Below are positions 43,701 through 48,100 of a stretch of 64,000 nucleotides of DNA, one piece after another. Source of the stretch: Heliocidaris erythrogramma (taxonomy: Eukaryota; Echinodermata; Echinoidea; Camarodonta; Echinometridae). Below the pieces are notes generated by a model, which was not told where the DNA came from, did not search any database, and saw only the letters and a list, made by a program, of their open reading frames with translations. The stretch is taken from the NCBI GenBank assembly GCA_025617745.1, contig CM046856.1, positions 38,264,092 to 38,328,091 on the forward strand, read 5' to 3'. The translations under genes and the position numbers were made by a program. The first letter of the stretch is position 1. Every line of letters starts with the position of its first letter.

Positions 43701-44446
43701 ATTTTTGTAAATATCTTTTCCAACATTGGTGAGTTGAATTTATTGTATTTCTTAGATATTTTGGGGTCGGTTTTTGAAAATTAAATGCCGATTTTGAGTG
43801 AATATTGGTGACTTTTGTGCAGTGGTGTTTTAAAAAGATGAGGTGTATGACTGCCTACATTATACACACGAAGTATAGGAATGTACCTATGAGTGGTCTT
43901 AGACTAAAATCGGCCAATACAATTTTTGTCCACGAAGAAACTCGGGATCGCAAGCGCACATCGATCTTTACGATCGCGCACACAGAAAATCGGAACTTTT
44001 CCGTGTACGCCTTAGGGACCGAATTTTTGAGGACAAAACTCTTTTGGGGAGATGTCAGCGCCCGCGGCGACCAGGAAATGTACACAATGACTCCGATAGC
44101 TTGTTTCGCGAGAATCAACAGTAAATTACGGATTTGATTTTTGAAAATATCTTTTCCAACATTGGTGAGTTGAATTTATTGCATTTCTTGGATATTTTGG
44201 GGTCGGTTTTTGAAAATTAAATGCCGATTTTGAGTGAATATTGGTGACTTTTGTGCAGTGGTGTTTTAAAAAGATGAGGTGTATGACTGCCTACATTATA
44301 CACACGAAGTATAGGAATGTAGCTATGAGTGATAATATTGTGCATTCATACTAACCTTCTAAAGTGCACAATGCTACACTAACAAATGCACCCAATACAA
44401 GAATGAGCTGCAAAAGCCAGCATCCACCATGTCCACGCCCTTCCAT
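192..44446 (-). CDS. Gene-level span: unnamed single-pass type I membrane protein, 7 coding exons, 378 aa
   Basis: The coding exons on the minus strand are 44446-44356, 40773-40715, 39022-38913, 32806-32664, 30834-30660, 26010-25892 and 631-192. Every junction is GT-AG and the phases match (1, 0, 2, 1, 2, 1). The product starts with a hydrophobic signal peptide (residues 1 to about 27). An extracellular segment of about 140 residues follows, then one membrane span (about 170-192), then a tail of about 186 residues rich in K, D, S and P. The extracellular part reads as alternating beta and alpha segments, ending in an asparagine-rich helix just before the membrane, as in collectrin or SEA-like domains. 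That similarity is weak and judged by eye. N-glycosylation sequons are present (for example NAT in exon 5). The gene is head to head with ECHDC3. I do not recognise an orthologue; receptor or adhesion roles are possible but not shown. Confidence 0.8.
1546..1810. mobile_element. Palindromic MITE or fold-back, about 265 bp
   Basis: The two arms are reverse complements (ACTATGAACA at left, TGTTCATAGT at right; GTAGACAAAAGAACATC and its complement inside). It interrupts a dispersed repeat whose undisturbed copy is at 32375-32635. Confidence 0.7.
1871..2820. mobile_element. Old inverted-repeat element, about 950 bp
   Basis: The ends TAAAGATCACATTGCAAGAA and TTCTTGCAATGTGATCTTTA are perfect inverted copies. 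A second, diverged inverted pair lies inside (about 2060-2115 and 2584-2630). No transposase frame is seen. Confidence 0.55.
2818..3461. mobile_element. TTAA-flanked TIR element, copy 1
   Basis: Ends are TTAAAGGGAAATTAACC and GGGGTTAATTGTCCTTTAA. Internal blocks around TGTCTGCTAGC and GGCTGCCATT recur inverted at the other side. A related element is at 16242-17131. A TTAA target is typical of piggyBac-type transposition; there is no coding capacity. Confidence 0.6.
4026..4162. repeat. DIRS inverted terminal repeat, 3' side of the element
   Basis: It reads CCTGTAGTCTTGACTACGGG and continues to CGGCCATCTTCCTCTTT. The reverse complement occurs at 9781-9932 with very few differences. The outer extension 3979-4043 is complementary to 4233-4293. 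Confidence 0.88.
4233..4328. repeat. DIRS internal complementary region
   Basis: Its first part is the reverse complement of the left outer end (3979-4043). Its second part is the reverse complement of the right outer end (9912-9948). The two parts meet at ACAAATTTACTG with a short overlap (AATTT), as if the two outer ends were joined in a circle. Confidence 0.85.
4385..5440 (-). pseudogene. DIRS tyrosine recombinase, frameshifted
   Basis: A 200-residue open frame (4987-4385) carries the catalytic box: GQRRS (Arg 15 or 16), HDTR (His 138, Arg 141), Trp 164 in AAYWRS and Tyr 174 in ISCYL. It is preceded in shifted frames (5439-5230) by an N-terminal segment with AAEFLLSSRRVSTREIYNSR, matching the SAM-like core-binding region. 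The catalytic half is intact; the N-terminal half is frameshifted. Confidence 0.85.
5482..6996 (-). pseudogene. DIRS reverse transcriptase and RNase H, several frameshifts
   Basis: RT begins near 6920 (GGCLRSFLPAWEAISGDAF), continues in a shifted frame (METLASILPLIK, DAYFHFPIH, RFRTLPFGL), and shifts again before the catalytic box YLDDW, encoded at 6450-6436. RNase H lies at about 6020-5633 with LTDN, AAYVNLQGSTRS, IPGLENLIADFLSR and LHPEVFRRI. A further shift leads into SWENLRGFAFPPFQLIPRVL and APFWPRRSWF. At least four frameshifts are needed, so it is non-functional as read. Confidence 0.85.
7225..8720. repeat. Internal tandem duplication within the DIRS gag region
   Basis: Sequence around 7241 recurs at 7933 (GTCGAACCCTGCGCGCGGG), and sequence around 7681 recurs at 8503 (TTCGTTCGGAT). 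The offsets of 692 and 822 bp imply one copy has lost about 130 bp, in the part that encodes the Lys/Ala-rich patch. Confidence 0.7.
7660..9360 (-). pseudogene. DIRS gag-like ORF1, broken
   Basis: A probable start is ATG at 9360 (MNSEEEAARSRRPASSEESS). The coding continues in shifted frames at 8903-8499 and 8599-7898, with a nuclear-localisation-like basic patch (AKKKAKKKAKSGK) and Ser/Pro-rich sequence. No zinc knuckle was seen. Assignment rests on position and composition. Confidence 0.6.
9781..9932. repeat. DIRS inverted terminal repeat, 5' side of the element
   Basis: Reverse complement of 4026-4162. The outer extension 9912-9948 is complementary to 4294-4328 in the internal region. Confidence 0.88.
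10758..10979. repeat. Simple repeats: (TG)n, G-runs, (TA)n
   Basis: A TG run followed by a long G-run ends near 10792; a second G-run lies at about 10934-10952 and a TA run at about 10963-10979. Other G/C runs are at 20713-20731, 21147, 39150 and 57842-57898. Confidence 0.85.
11231..12400. mobile_element. Fold-back element with about 270 bp inverted arms and an ATC-repeat centre
   Basis: The left arm starts TACTAGGTGTTACAAAAAAC and the right arm ends TTTTTTGTAAGACCTAGTA. Arms match over roughly 11231-11500 and 12135-12400. The middle carries the trinucleotide array 11650-11888. Confidence 0.7.
11650..11888. repeat. (ATC)n trinucleotide microsatellite, imperfect, about 240 bp
   Basis: Runs of ATC/CAT with occasional substitutions. 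It makes artificial long frames rich in His, Ile or Asp/Asn on the two strands. Confidence 0.9.
14108..14231 (-). mobile_element. SINE with an SRP (7SL) RNA-like head
   Basis: Read on the minus strand, it starts CTGGGCGTTGTGGCGTGCGC and continues CTGTAATCCAGCTACCAGTGG, resembling the conserved 5' Alu-domain sequence of metazoan SRP RNA. The body has a B-box-like GGTTCGAGACT and then CTTTCGGATGGTGACGTTAA. No functional SRP RNA gene is claimed; length and body do not fit one. Confidence 0.5.
14279..14467. mobile_element. Dispersed TIR repeat ending CAGGTTTGACTGTA, copy 1
   Basis: It shares TGGTCGCTAAAGCAGG, CAAGGGAAACAAAAATTG and the terminal CAGGTTTGACTGTA with 38575-38744. In the second copy the left end ACAGTGAAACCTGTA pairs with the right end. 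TA-flanked, non-coding. Confidence 0.55.
15212..15343. mobile_element. Palindromic MITE with CAGGGC ends
   Basis: The left side has CAGGGCTCAGTCTCATACAG and the right side CTTTGAAAGACGGGGCCCTG. The inside has inverted AATCAATGGATTTGAAT units. Confidence 0.5.
15896..16034. mobile_element. GTTTCAT-type palindromic MITE
   Basis: Ends are GGGGAGCGTTTCATCAAGC and GCTTGATTAAAGGCTCCC. The inside holds the family core TGTTATAAGCTACTGAAATC and GCATCTGATTGGCTGAGAGC. Confidence 0.6.
16242..17131. mobile_element. TTAA-flanked TIR element, copy 2
   Basis: Ends are TTAAAGGGGCATTAACCTC and GTTAATTCTCCTTTAA. It shares with copy 1 the inverted inner blocks with GTCTGCTAGCGATACC and GGGGGCTGCCATTTTCTTGA. Non-autonomous. 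Confidence 0.6.
17348..18241. mobile_element. TIR element with TTATTTTCGCGA ends, about 894 bp
   Basis: The left end TACTGTATAAGCTGTTATTT and right end AAATAACAGCTTTTACAGTA are inverted copies. The inside near both ends carries TTCGCGA-type repeats. It is inserted in an old tandem core repeat (family B type) whose halves lie on each side. A related half-element is at about 36893-37210. Confidence 0.65.
17615..18022. mobile_element. Palindromic element nested in the 17348-18241 element
   Basis: Ends TAAAAGTTGGTTAGACACTT and AAGTGTCTAACCAACTTTTA are inverted. The centre has a further palindrome around CATGAGTCACGTGACTA. About 408 bp, non-coding. Confidence 0.65.
18339..19666. mobile_element. 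Pearl/Helentron-like element, family A
   Basis: The 5' end carries GCTCACCTGAG. Tandem core units of about 325 bp follow (starts near 18581, 18906 and 19231, plus a partial first). Then comes a GACGACGC/GACGGAC microsatellite (19559-19616) and a 3' hairpin (GAGCCTTAGGCTC) ending GGGTGAGCTAA. It sits between an A and a T inside an older repeat. The layout matches bivalve pearl elements and Helentron-associated elements. Confidence 0.65.
20696..20900. mobile_element. Single arm of the TACAGTG TIR element family
   Basis: It starts TACAGTGCATCCCA and shares AACAAAGGGTAATTGTGACC and later segments with 22530-22704. No matching right arm was seen. Confidence 0.5.
22530..23729. mobile_element. TIR element with TACAGTGCGTCCCAGAAAAA ends, about 1.2 kb
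   Basis: The left arm (22530-22703) and right arm (about 23530-23729, ending TTCTGGGACACACTGTA) are inverted copies about 175-200 bp long. The TA start and end suggest a Tc1/mariner-type non-autonomous element. A TTAA MITE (22704-22864) is nested at the inner end of the left arm. Confidence 0.65.
22704..22864. mobile_element. TTAA-flanked palindromic MITE, 161 bp
   Basis: The arms TTAAAGGCCAAGTCCACCC and GGGTGGACTTGGCCTTTAA are perfect inverted copies, extending to about 65 bp each (GTTTAATTTTACTCTATTTA inside). Confidence 0.75.
24666..24808. mobile_element. GTTTCAT-type palindromic MITE
   Basis: Ends are GGGCCCTGTTTCATAAAAC and GTTTTATGAAACAGGGCCC. The core CAGCCAATCAGATGCAAGAA and AGTAGCTTATAACAGTT is shared with the other copies. 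Confidence 0.65.
25892..26010 (-). CDS. Membrane protein gene, exon 6: cytoplasmic juxtamembrane segment
   Basis: A 119 bp exon runs from a TTCATCAG acceptor to an AATG|GTGAGT donor. It encodes 39 residues starting SRGEKKIQEQRAQAI, a basic stop-transfer segment and probable helix, then a Ser/Asp/Asn-rich end. Its acceptor end is partly duplicated twice just upstream (26121-26160 and 26241-26290). Confidence 0.82.
26121..26290. repeat. Partial copies of the exon 6 acceptor region
   Basis: TTTTCTTCTCCCCAAG at 26121-26160 and CTACTCCCCACAGGACCTGT at 26241-26290 resemble the exon 6 boundary at about 25990-26025 (TTCTTCTCCCCACGGGACCT), each with AGAAAGT(C/T)(A/G)CACAAT-like flanks. The second keeps a possible minus-strand acceptor TCTAACAG. 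Confidence 0.55.
26494..28431. mobile_element. Pearl/Helentron-like element, family D, interrupted by a LINE
   Basis: The 5' part has GAAATGTATCCCCCGGCACT. Core units follow with GACCTTTGACCCTATAAA and GGCAGCATCACCAAAAA (about five diverged copies, 27530-28360). Then come a GCG repeat and a 3' hairpin GTATCCTCCGGCATACTGCC closing with GGGGGATAC. The 5' CCCCCGGCA is complementary to the 3' hairpin stem. A LINE fragment occupies 26692-27463. Confidence 0.6.
26692..27463 (-). mobile_element. 5'-truncated L2/CR1-like LINE, 3' end of the RT frame
   Basis: Minus-strand frames with one shift encode the C-terminal end of a non-LTR reverse transcriptase: RNIGFIRKYLS, ALISSRLDFGNALL, HITPILRSLHWLPVKDRITF, GERSYSFTSPTFWNSLP. 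The 3' end is GGCGCTATATAAATCACATT followed by an ATT repeat (plus-strand TAATAA run at 26692-26712). A GTATAAT duplication flanks it. Confidence 0.8.
28770..30081. mobile_element. Pearl/Helentron-like element, family B, six core units
   Basis: The 5' TATGCCTCCGCC is inverted at the 3' end (GGCGGAGGCATA). Six tandem units of about 170 bp each contain GACCTCTGACCTTTGACCT, CCCCAAAATCTAATCAGTTC and TTCTTGAGATATCG. Then come an ACGG-type microsatellite (29960-30030) and a 3' hairpin with CCCACCTTCGGTGGG nested in the GCCTCCG/CGGAGGC stem. Confidence 0.7.
30281..30605. mobile_element. TIR element with AGGGTTCCCACAG end
   Basis: The left end AGGGTTCCCACAGAAATTTG pairs loosely with the right end TTCCATGGCTGTGGGGAACC. 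The inside has repeated CAATGACTTTC. A 17 bp phrase CTGTGGGGAACCTGCCT is repeated at the right end. Confidence 0.5.
30660..30834 (-). CDS. Membrane protein gene, exon 5: juxtamembrane helix and transmembrane span
   Basis: A 175 bp exon runs from a CATGCAG acceptor to a CA|GTAAGT donor. It encodes IVENNVDAINNATKQN (candidate helix with the NAT sequon), a short strand, a Pro-containing stalk and then about 23 hydrophobic residues (start IMIPIVCVLFLLVVLM, end AICLTCM). This is the only membrane span besides the signal peptide. The order INNA-helix, stalk, span resembles collectrin, but no alignment was run. Confidence 0.85.
30835..32663 (-). other. Intron 4 of the membrane protein gene
   Basis: It contains five recurrences of a TGACAGACGGGACAT-like motif (31214-31868). 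A dispersed repeat (32375-32635) has a second copy near 1345-1875, interrupted there by a palindromic element. Nothing else was recognised. Confidence 0.6.
31214..31868. repeat. Five spaced TGACAGACGGGACAT-like motifs
   Basis: Copies at about 31214, 31397, 31572, 31735 and 31855, spaced about 120-180 bp. The intervening sequence is poorly conserved. Confidence 0.5.
32664..32806 (-). CDS. Membrane protein gene, exon 4
   Basis: A 143 bp exon runs from a CCTGCAG acceptor to an ACAA|GTAAGG donor. It encodes beta-rich residues (EFTVVLTSNSPEYF, then IKMTFNVRIP) followed by an acidic loop and PMEYVVPLATVT. The alternation of strands with a loop fits a compact ferredoxin-like extracellular fold, as in SEA or collectrin domains. 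Confidence 0.82.
33378..33642. mobile_element. Palindromic MITE with poly-A/T ends
   Basis: The arms AAAATTGTTGTATTGGCGTA and TAGGCCAATACAACAATTTT are inverted. The inside carries CGATATCGCG and GCGATCGCGATCG. Confidence 0.6.
36491..36890. mobile_element. Pearl/Helentron-like element, family D, 5' part only
   Basis: It starts AGAAATGTCCACTGCC and then TGTATCCCCCCGGGCACTGG. It aligns with 26494-26691 followed directly by 27464 onwards, showing the arrangement of family D without the LINE. The 3' end is missing. Confidence 0.6.
36891..37210. mobile_element. Fragment related to the TTCGCGA TIR element
   Basis: It begins TTTTTCGCGAATTTCACGAA and ends with GTGAAAATATCATACTCG and ATATCAGCTTATACA. 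The inner sequence is GC-richer, including a triplicated GGTGCC. Probably a diverged relative of 17348-18241. Confidence 0.4.
37641..38231. mobile_element. Pearl/Helentron-like element, family B, three core units
   Basis: Same 5' TATGCCTCCGCC and same 3' hairpin with GGCGGAGGCATA as the copy at 28770-30081. It has three core units and a very short ACGG microsatellite. Unit number therefore varies between copies. Confidence 0.7.
38575..38744. mobile_element. Dispersed TIR repeat ending CAGGTTTGACTGTA, copy 2
   Basis: Ends ACAGTGAAACCTGTA and CAGGTTTGACTGTA are inverted copies. It is closely similar to the copy at 14279-14467. Confidence 0.6.
38913..39022 (-). CDS. Membrane protein gene, exon 3
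   Basis: A 110 bp exon lies between a TTCAG acceptor and an AACAG|GTACAT donor (phase 2). It encodes 36 residues starting WTEDETDGF, with two cysteines (in EHCSN and ADCQI) that could form a disulphide. This is the predicted helical part of the extracellular domain. Confidence 0.8.
39771..39915. mobile_element. GTTTCAT-type palindromic MITE
   Basis: It starts AGGGCCCTGTTTCATAAAAC and ends ATATGAAATGGGGCC. The core AGCCAATCAGATTCAAGGAT is present. Confidence 0.6.
39930..40100. mobile_element. Palindromic MITE with GGGCCTGTTGCATGAAAC end
   Basis: The arms carry ACTTACCATTGATGGT and its inverse, ending GTTTTATGTAATGGGCCC. Adjacent to two other palindromes. Confidence 0.55.
40101..40272. mobile_element. 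Palindromic MITE with TTCGTAAGTTACGCAC arms
   Basis: The arms AAAGCTGTTCGTAAGTTACG and its inverse CGTAACTTACGAACAGCTTT flank a short middle. The ends relate to GGTATCTCATAAAGC and GCTTTATGAAACACC. Confidence 0.6.
40715..40773 (-). CDS. Membrane protein gene, exon 2
   Basis: A 59 bp exon starts after TTCTGCAG and ends GAT|GTAAGT. It completes a Glu codon from exon 1 and adds 19 residues (EINANSLVVRFDEIYNIAD), probably the first beta strand of the extracellular domain. Confidence 0.8.
40925..41186 (+). mobile_element. tRNA-derived SINE, tRNA-Cys-like head
   Basis: The head (40925-40996) has a 7 bp acceptor-like pairing (GTGTTGT with ACAGCAC), A box TGGTCTAGTGG, a GGACTGCAGATC anticodon region like tRNA-Cys(GCA) and B box GGTTCGAATCC. 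The body includes CCACTCTCCACCCAGGTG. The tail is GCGCTATATAAGTGGCCACT followed by ATT repeats, like the LINE at 26692-27463. Confidence 0.75.
41417..42013. mobile_element. Mutator-like MITE, 597 bp, with 9 bp target duplication
   Basis: GATAGCTCC flanks both sides (41408-41416 and 42014-42022). The ends TAGCCTTTTGACAAGGCC and GGCCTTGTCAAAAGGCTA start long inverted arms of about 150 bp. The 9 bp duplication and long arms fit Mutator-like elements. No transposase. Confidence 0.75.
42677..42772 (-). mobile_element. tRNA-like SINE head or tRNA pseudogene
   Basis: On the minus strand it has A box TGGTCTAGTGGTAAAGGCG and B box GGGTTCGAATCCCGC, but they are about 60-70 bases apart with extra sequence in the anticodon region. 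It does not fold as a standard tRNA. Confidence 0.5.
42948..43470. repeat. Tandem duplication, period about 263 bp, two copies
   Basis: GGTACATTTCTGTAAAATAG recurs at 42951 and 43214, and the copies match almost throughout to TGCCGATGTCTTAGAC. Confidence 0.85.
43466..44345. repeat. Tandem duplication, period 446 bp, two copies, next to exon 1
   Basis: GACTAAAATCGGCCAAT occurs at 43466 and 43912, and the copies match with few substitutions to GTATAGGAATGTA. Long frames stay open on both strands in both copies, which may be chance. The second copy ends about 10 bp from the exon 1 donor. Confidence 0.85.
44356..44446 (-). CDS. Membrane protein gene, exon 1: start codon and signal peptide
   Basis: The ATG at 44446-44444 opens a 30-codon exon. 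A short polar start with Arg, His and Gly is followed by a Leu/Val/Ala-rich hydrophobic stretch (LLQLILVLGAFVSVAL) and Cys, a typical secretory signal peptide. The donor reads AGAAG|GTTAG and leaves phase 1. I chose this ATG because it directly precedes the signal peptide and no in-frame upstream ATG is needed. Confidence 0.82.
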
Positions 44447-45036
44447 ATTGATTTTAAGGGGCTCCGCTGCGCTGCTAGCTGAGGCTCACGAATAAACGGA
44501 ATATGCGAATTCCTACTTCACTGTCTGTCTGTAAAGAGAACCGTATTAATGTCATTTATCAGGCATATAATAATCTCGTTTTTATTTCAAACATTTTCAA
44601 AGTGTAAATCAACATATCTATTTTCATTTACCAATGAAGTATTGCAGAAATATCGTTGCATTTTAACAAAAATAGTTGAAAACATAACATGTTATTCACT
44701 CACCTGGTCTTGTTTAGCAGCAGGCTTTCACTGTTTTGTTACCAAGCCTTTTCGGGTGAATCGATTTTTCTATGGGGGAGCAAGAATAGGGGGAAGGTTC
44801 TGTAAACCGTAACCGTAATAGCTTTAAGAGCAAGAACTTAACATATCATTATAATATTACGAATGTGAATATATCTGGCACTTTCAAGAGAATGTAGAGA
44901 ATTTCAATCTCCATATTGAGGCCAGATGATAAATTCCTATTGACACCCTCACTGTACCCCGCCCATCGGATCGCCACATTTTTCTGAGAGTGGGCGTGTC
45001 GACTACGAAGCGAAGATCAAAGACGACGAAATCAAA
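44447..45036. promoter_or_regulatory. Probable bidirectional promoter between the membrane protein gene and ECHDC3
   Basis: The two start codons face away from each other across 590 bp. At the ECHDC3 side the start lies in CAAAATGGCTGCG, which matches the YY1-type element often found at starts of nuclear mitochondrial genes. No TATA box was seen next to either start. The 5' UTR of the minus gene probably begins near 44540. The exact start sites are not visible. Confidence 0.55.
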
Positions 45037-45141
45037 ATGGCTGCGCCCACTAGCTTTCTTCTAGTTCTAGCCACAAGACGTGTTGCAGCTGCAATTCCAG
45101 CCAAAACATCACACCTGTCATGCCTGTGGACTACTTTATTG
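45037..45141 (+). CDS. ECHDC3: ECHDC3 exon 1: start codon and mitochondrial presequence
   Basis: ATG at 45037 in an AAAATGG context opens 35 codons ([20 protein letters not shown] and onwards), rich in Ala, Arg, Thr and Leu with no acidic residues, like a mitochondrial presequence. The donor TTG|GTAGAT leaves phase 0, exactly what exon 2 needs. Joining to exon 2 is an inference from phase, position and character across a 7.1 kb intron. Confidence 0.72.
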
Positions 45142-48100
45142 GTAGATATATAAACTTTTATCATTAATCAATATGGATTTTTATCAGAGATTCTGGATAG
45201 TTTATCAGAGATTCTGAGTATTATGGTAATCTAGCTATAAATTTATAATAAGAACATAGCCATACTCCATAGGCATAGCCATAGCCATAGGCATAGCCAG
45301 GCATAGGCATAGGGCCTAAAGTTAGGCCTAACAAGTTAGGCCTATATTATATATTCTTCTAATTCTATGACTATGACCACTCATACATGTAGGTATGGCA
45401 AGGGGTCCTAAAGCTACGCGGGTCCTAAAGCTACGCACCATACAAATCACATACACCCGCAATGCAACGCGTTCAAATCAGGCTAAAACACACACGCGAT
45501 ACACACAGTCAATTTCAATATCAAGATTTGCATTCATTTATTGCATGTGCGTAGCTTTAGGACCCCTTCATTTTTAAGAACAAAATTTGACATCGGCATT
45601 GATATCGACCTGAAAACGTGCATTATTGACATTCACCCATCGTAATTTTCTCCACAAATCAACTTTAGAATATTCAGAATCAGGATATGGAATGAAACTG
45701 GTGACAAGCCAGTGATTTATGTGACCTTTTAGCTGCTGAAAACAAAGTGCGTAGCTTTAGGTCCCCCCATCATACACGCCATTGCCGACTGTGTAGTAAC
45801 GCAGCCAGCACACATCCCATACCTAAACTGCATCACTGTGCATTTTTGGCTATATTTAATTGAAACTCATATTTTTTCTATTGCAGTTTACTTAAATCCA
45901 AATACTTATGTTGAATAATAGATGATTAAAACTTACCAGGTTGTTTTGTGACCTTTGAAGAGGGTTTCCTGAAATTTTGGGTCCTTTTTGTCGATAACTG
46001 CTATCGAGACTGTCCCGTCAGCATCCAGTTTGTATTTTTCACGATTATCGTGATTATGATGAAGGGAGCCTTCAGCGCTCGTAGTAGTACTGGCGCGATC
46101 GGTTCGTCGATCTACGAAGACCTGGAAGGGCCAAACTGACGACGTAAAAAAATAAAAAATATTACGTACGTACGTAATAATTACTACGTACGTACGTACG
46201 TAATAATTACTACGTACGTACGTACGTAATATTTTTAATTTTTTTACGTCGTCAGTTTGGCCCTTCCAGGTCTTCGTAGAATAGCTTGTGTGCGTAACAT
46301 TCTGCGTACGTATCTACGTTACTGCGGTAGCCCGAACACGTAGTGTTCGGGCTGCGATCAGCAGTCCTTTGATTGCTTGGATGTCTCTTAATTACAAGGT
46401 CGTTTGTCAAAATGATAGCCATGAAACATGACATTATTTGATTTTAGGCTACTTTAGGTACTTACAATACTTTACGATTGACTGTCGTCTTTCTTTTCAA
46501 TGAGGATGATACAAAAAAGGCCTATTTATCTCCAAAAGCCTGTACTAAATACTTCCGTAGGTCGGTGTTTTGCTTGCAATGCGCATGCGTCAGACAAGAA
46601 GGGAGCATTATGAATATTCATTAAGACGAGTGGCAGGCAGGAGCTCGAGCGAATAGAGATCGCCGGATCACAGTGGATATATGAATATTCATTATTCCTG
46701 TGACGAAAACTATGCCGTCGTTGTAATAAATATTCATAGGCGCATGCGCAAGTGCCTATTTTCGCTTCTGCTTTAACAACATGGCGAATGGGACTGGTTT
46801 CGAAAATTGAGAGTAAAAAGTGACATTCATCGATTCTACACATTTTTTAGGAAAAGCTGATTTGCGGAAGGTCTGTTTAGGTAAGTGGCATCGTATATAT
46901 GATACTTTAATTTCAAAAAATAACTTATATGGCTATATTTTCAATGGTCATTTGAACATTGGTAAATTGTGAGACCCACCGAATCGTACTGGTTTCATTC
47001 AGGGCTAGTATCTACGGTGCGTAACCATGTAGAGCGGCCTCACTAGTGCGCAACATATTGAGAGCAGTCGTCATCCGCATGGAGGTGTGGGTAACAAGTA
47101 CCAAAAAGAGGGCTGTAAATGTAAGTTTTTATAACTTTCTACATTTTGTATCTTAACGAACTGATAACTTAAAATCTAAAGAATGATACTTAAGTATCAG
47201 TTTGCCCACAAAAACCTCCATTTCAAACAAAATTACATCTGTATCCCCAGTACCCAGTATCTTACACATGTATATGATCCTAATGGTCAATATGACCATT
47301 GTTTGCTGATGTGACTATGACTATGTTCTAGCTCAGGCTCAGACCGAAAATTCTGTCTCTCGTTCGTTAGCTCTTCACTTAGAGACAGAAACGCTCCATT
47401 CACTAGCCTGTGCAAACCAAATACACATTGACTTACACACTATAGGCCTACCACTCATAGGTACACGCCATTGCCGACTGTGTAGTAACGCAGCCAACAC
47501 ACATCCCATACCTAAACTGCATCACTGTGCATTTTTGGCTATATTTAATTGAAACTCATATATTGCAGTTTACTTAAATCCAAATACTTATGTTGAATAA
47601 TAGATGATTAAAACTTACCAGGTTGTTTTGTGACCTTTGAAGAGGGTTTCCTGAAATTTTGGGTCCTTTTTGTCGATAACTGCTATCGAGACTGTCCCGT
47701 CAGCATCCAGTTTGTATTTTTCACGATTATGATGAAGGGAGCCCTCAGCGCTCGTAGTAGTACCGGCACAATCGGTTCGTCGATCTCCTACGAAGACCTG
47801 GAAGGGCCAAACTGACGACGTAAAAAAATAAAAAATATTACGTACGTACGTAATAATTACTACGTACGTACGTACGTAATATTTTTAATTTTTTTACGTC
47901 GTCAGTTTGGCCCTTCCAGGTCTTCGTAGAATAGCTTGTGTGCGTAACATTCTGCGTACGTATCTACGGTGCGTAACCATGTACAGCGGCCTCACTAGTG
48001 CGCAACATATTGAGAGCAGTCGTCATCCGTATGGAGGTGTGGGTAACAAGTACCAAAAAGAGGGCTGTAAATGTAAGTTTTTATAACTTTCTACATTTTG

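Larger units (their letters stand above)
40774..44355 (-). other. Intron 1 of the membrane protein gene
   Basis: It holds a tRNA-derived SINE (40925-41186), a Mutator-like MITE (41417-42013), a tRNA-like sequence (42677-42772) and two abutting tandem duplications (42948-43470 and 43466-44345) that reach the exon 1 donor. Confidence 0.65.

Noticed and set aside
43347-44137. Overlapping 87-116 residue frames on both strands in the 446 bp repeats
   Set aside because: Both strands are open in the same region, no splice context or recognised motif; more likely chance in a CpG-containing repeat.
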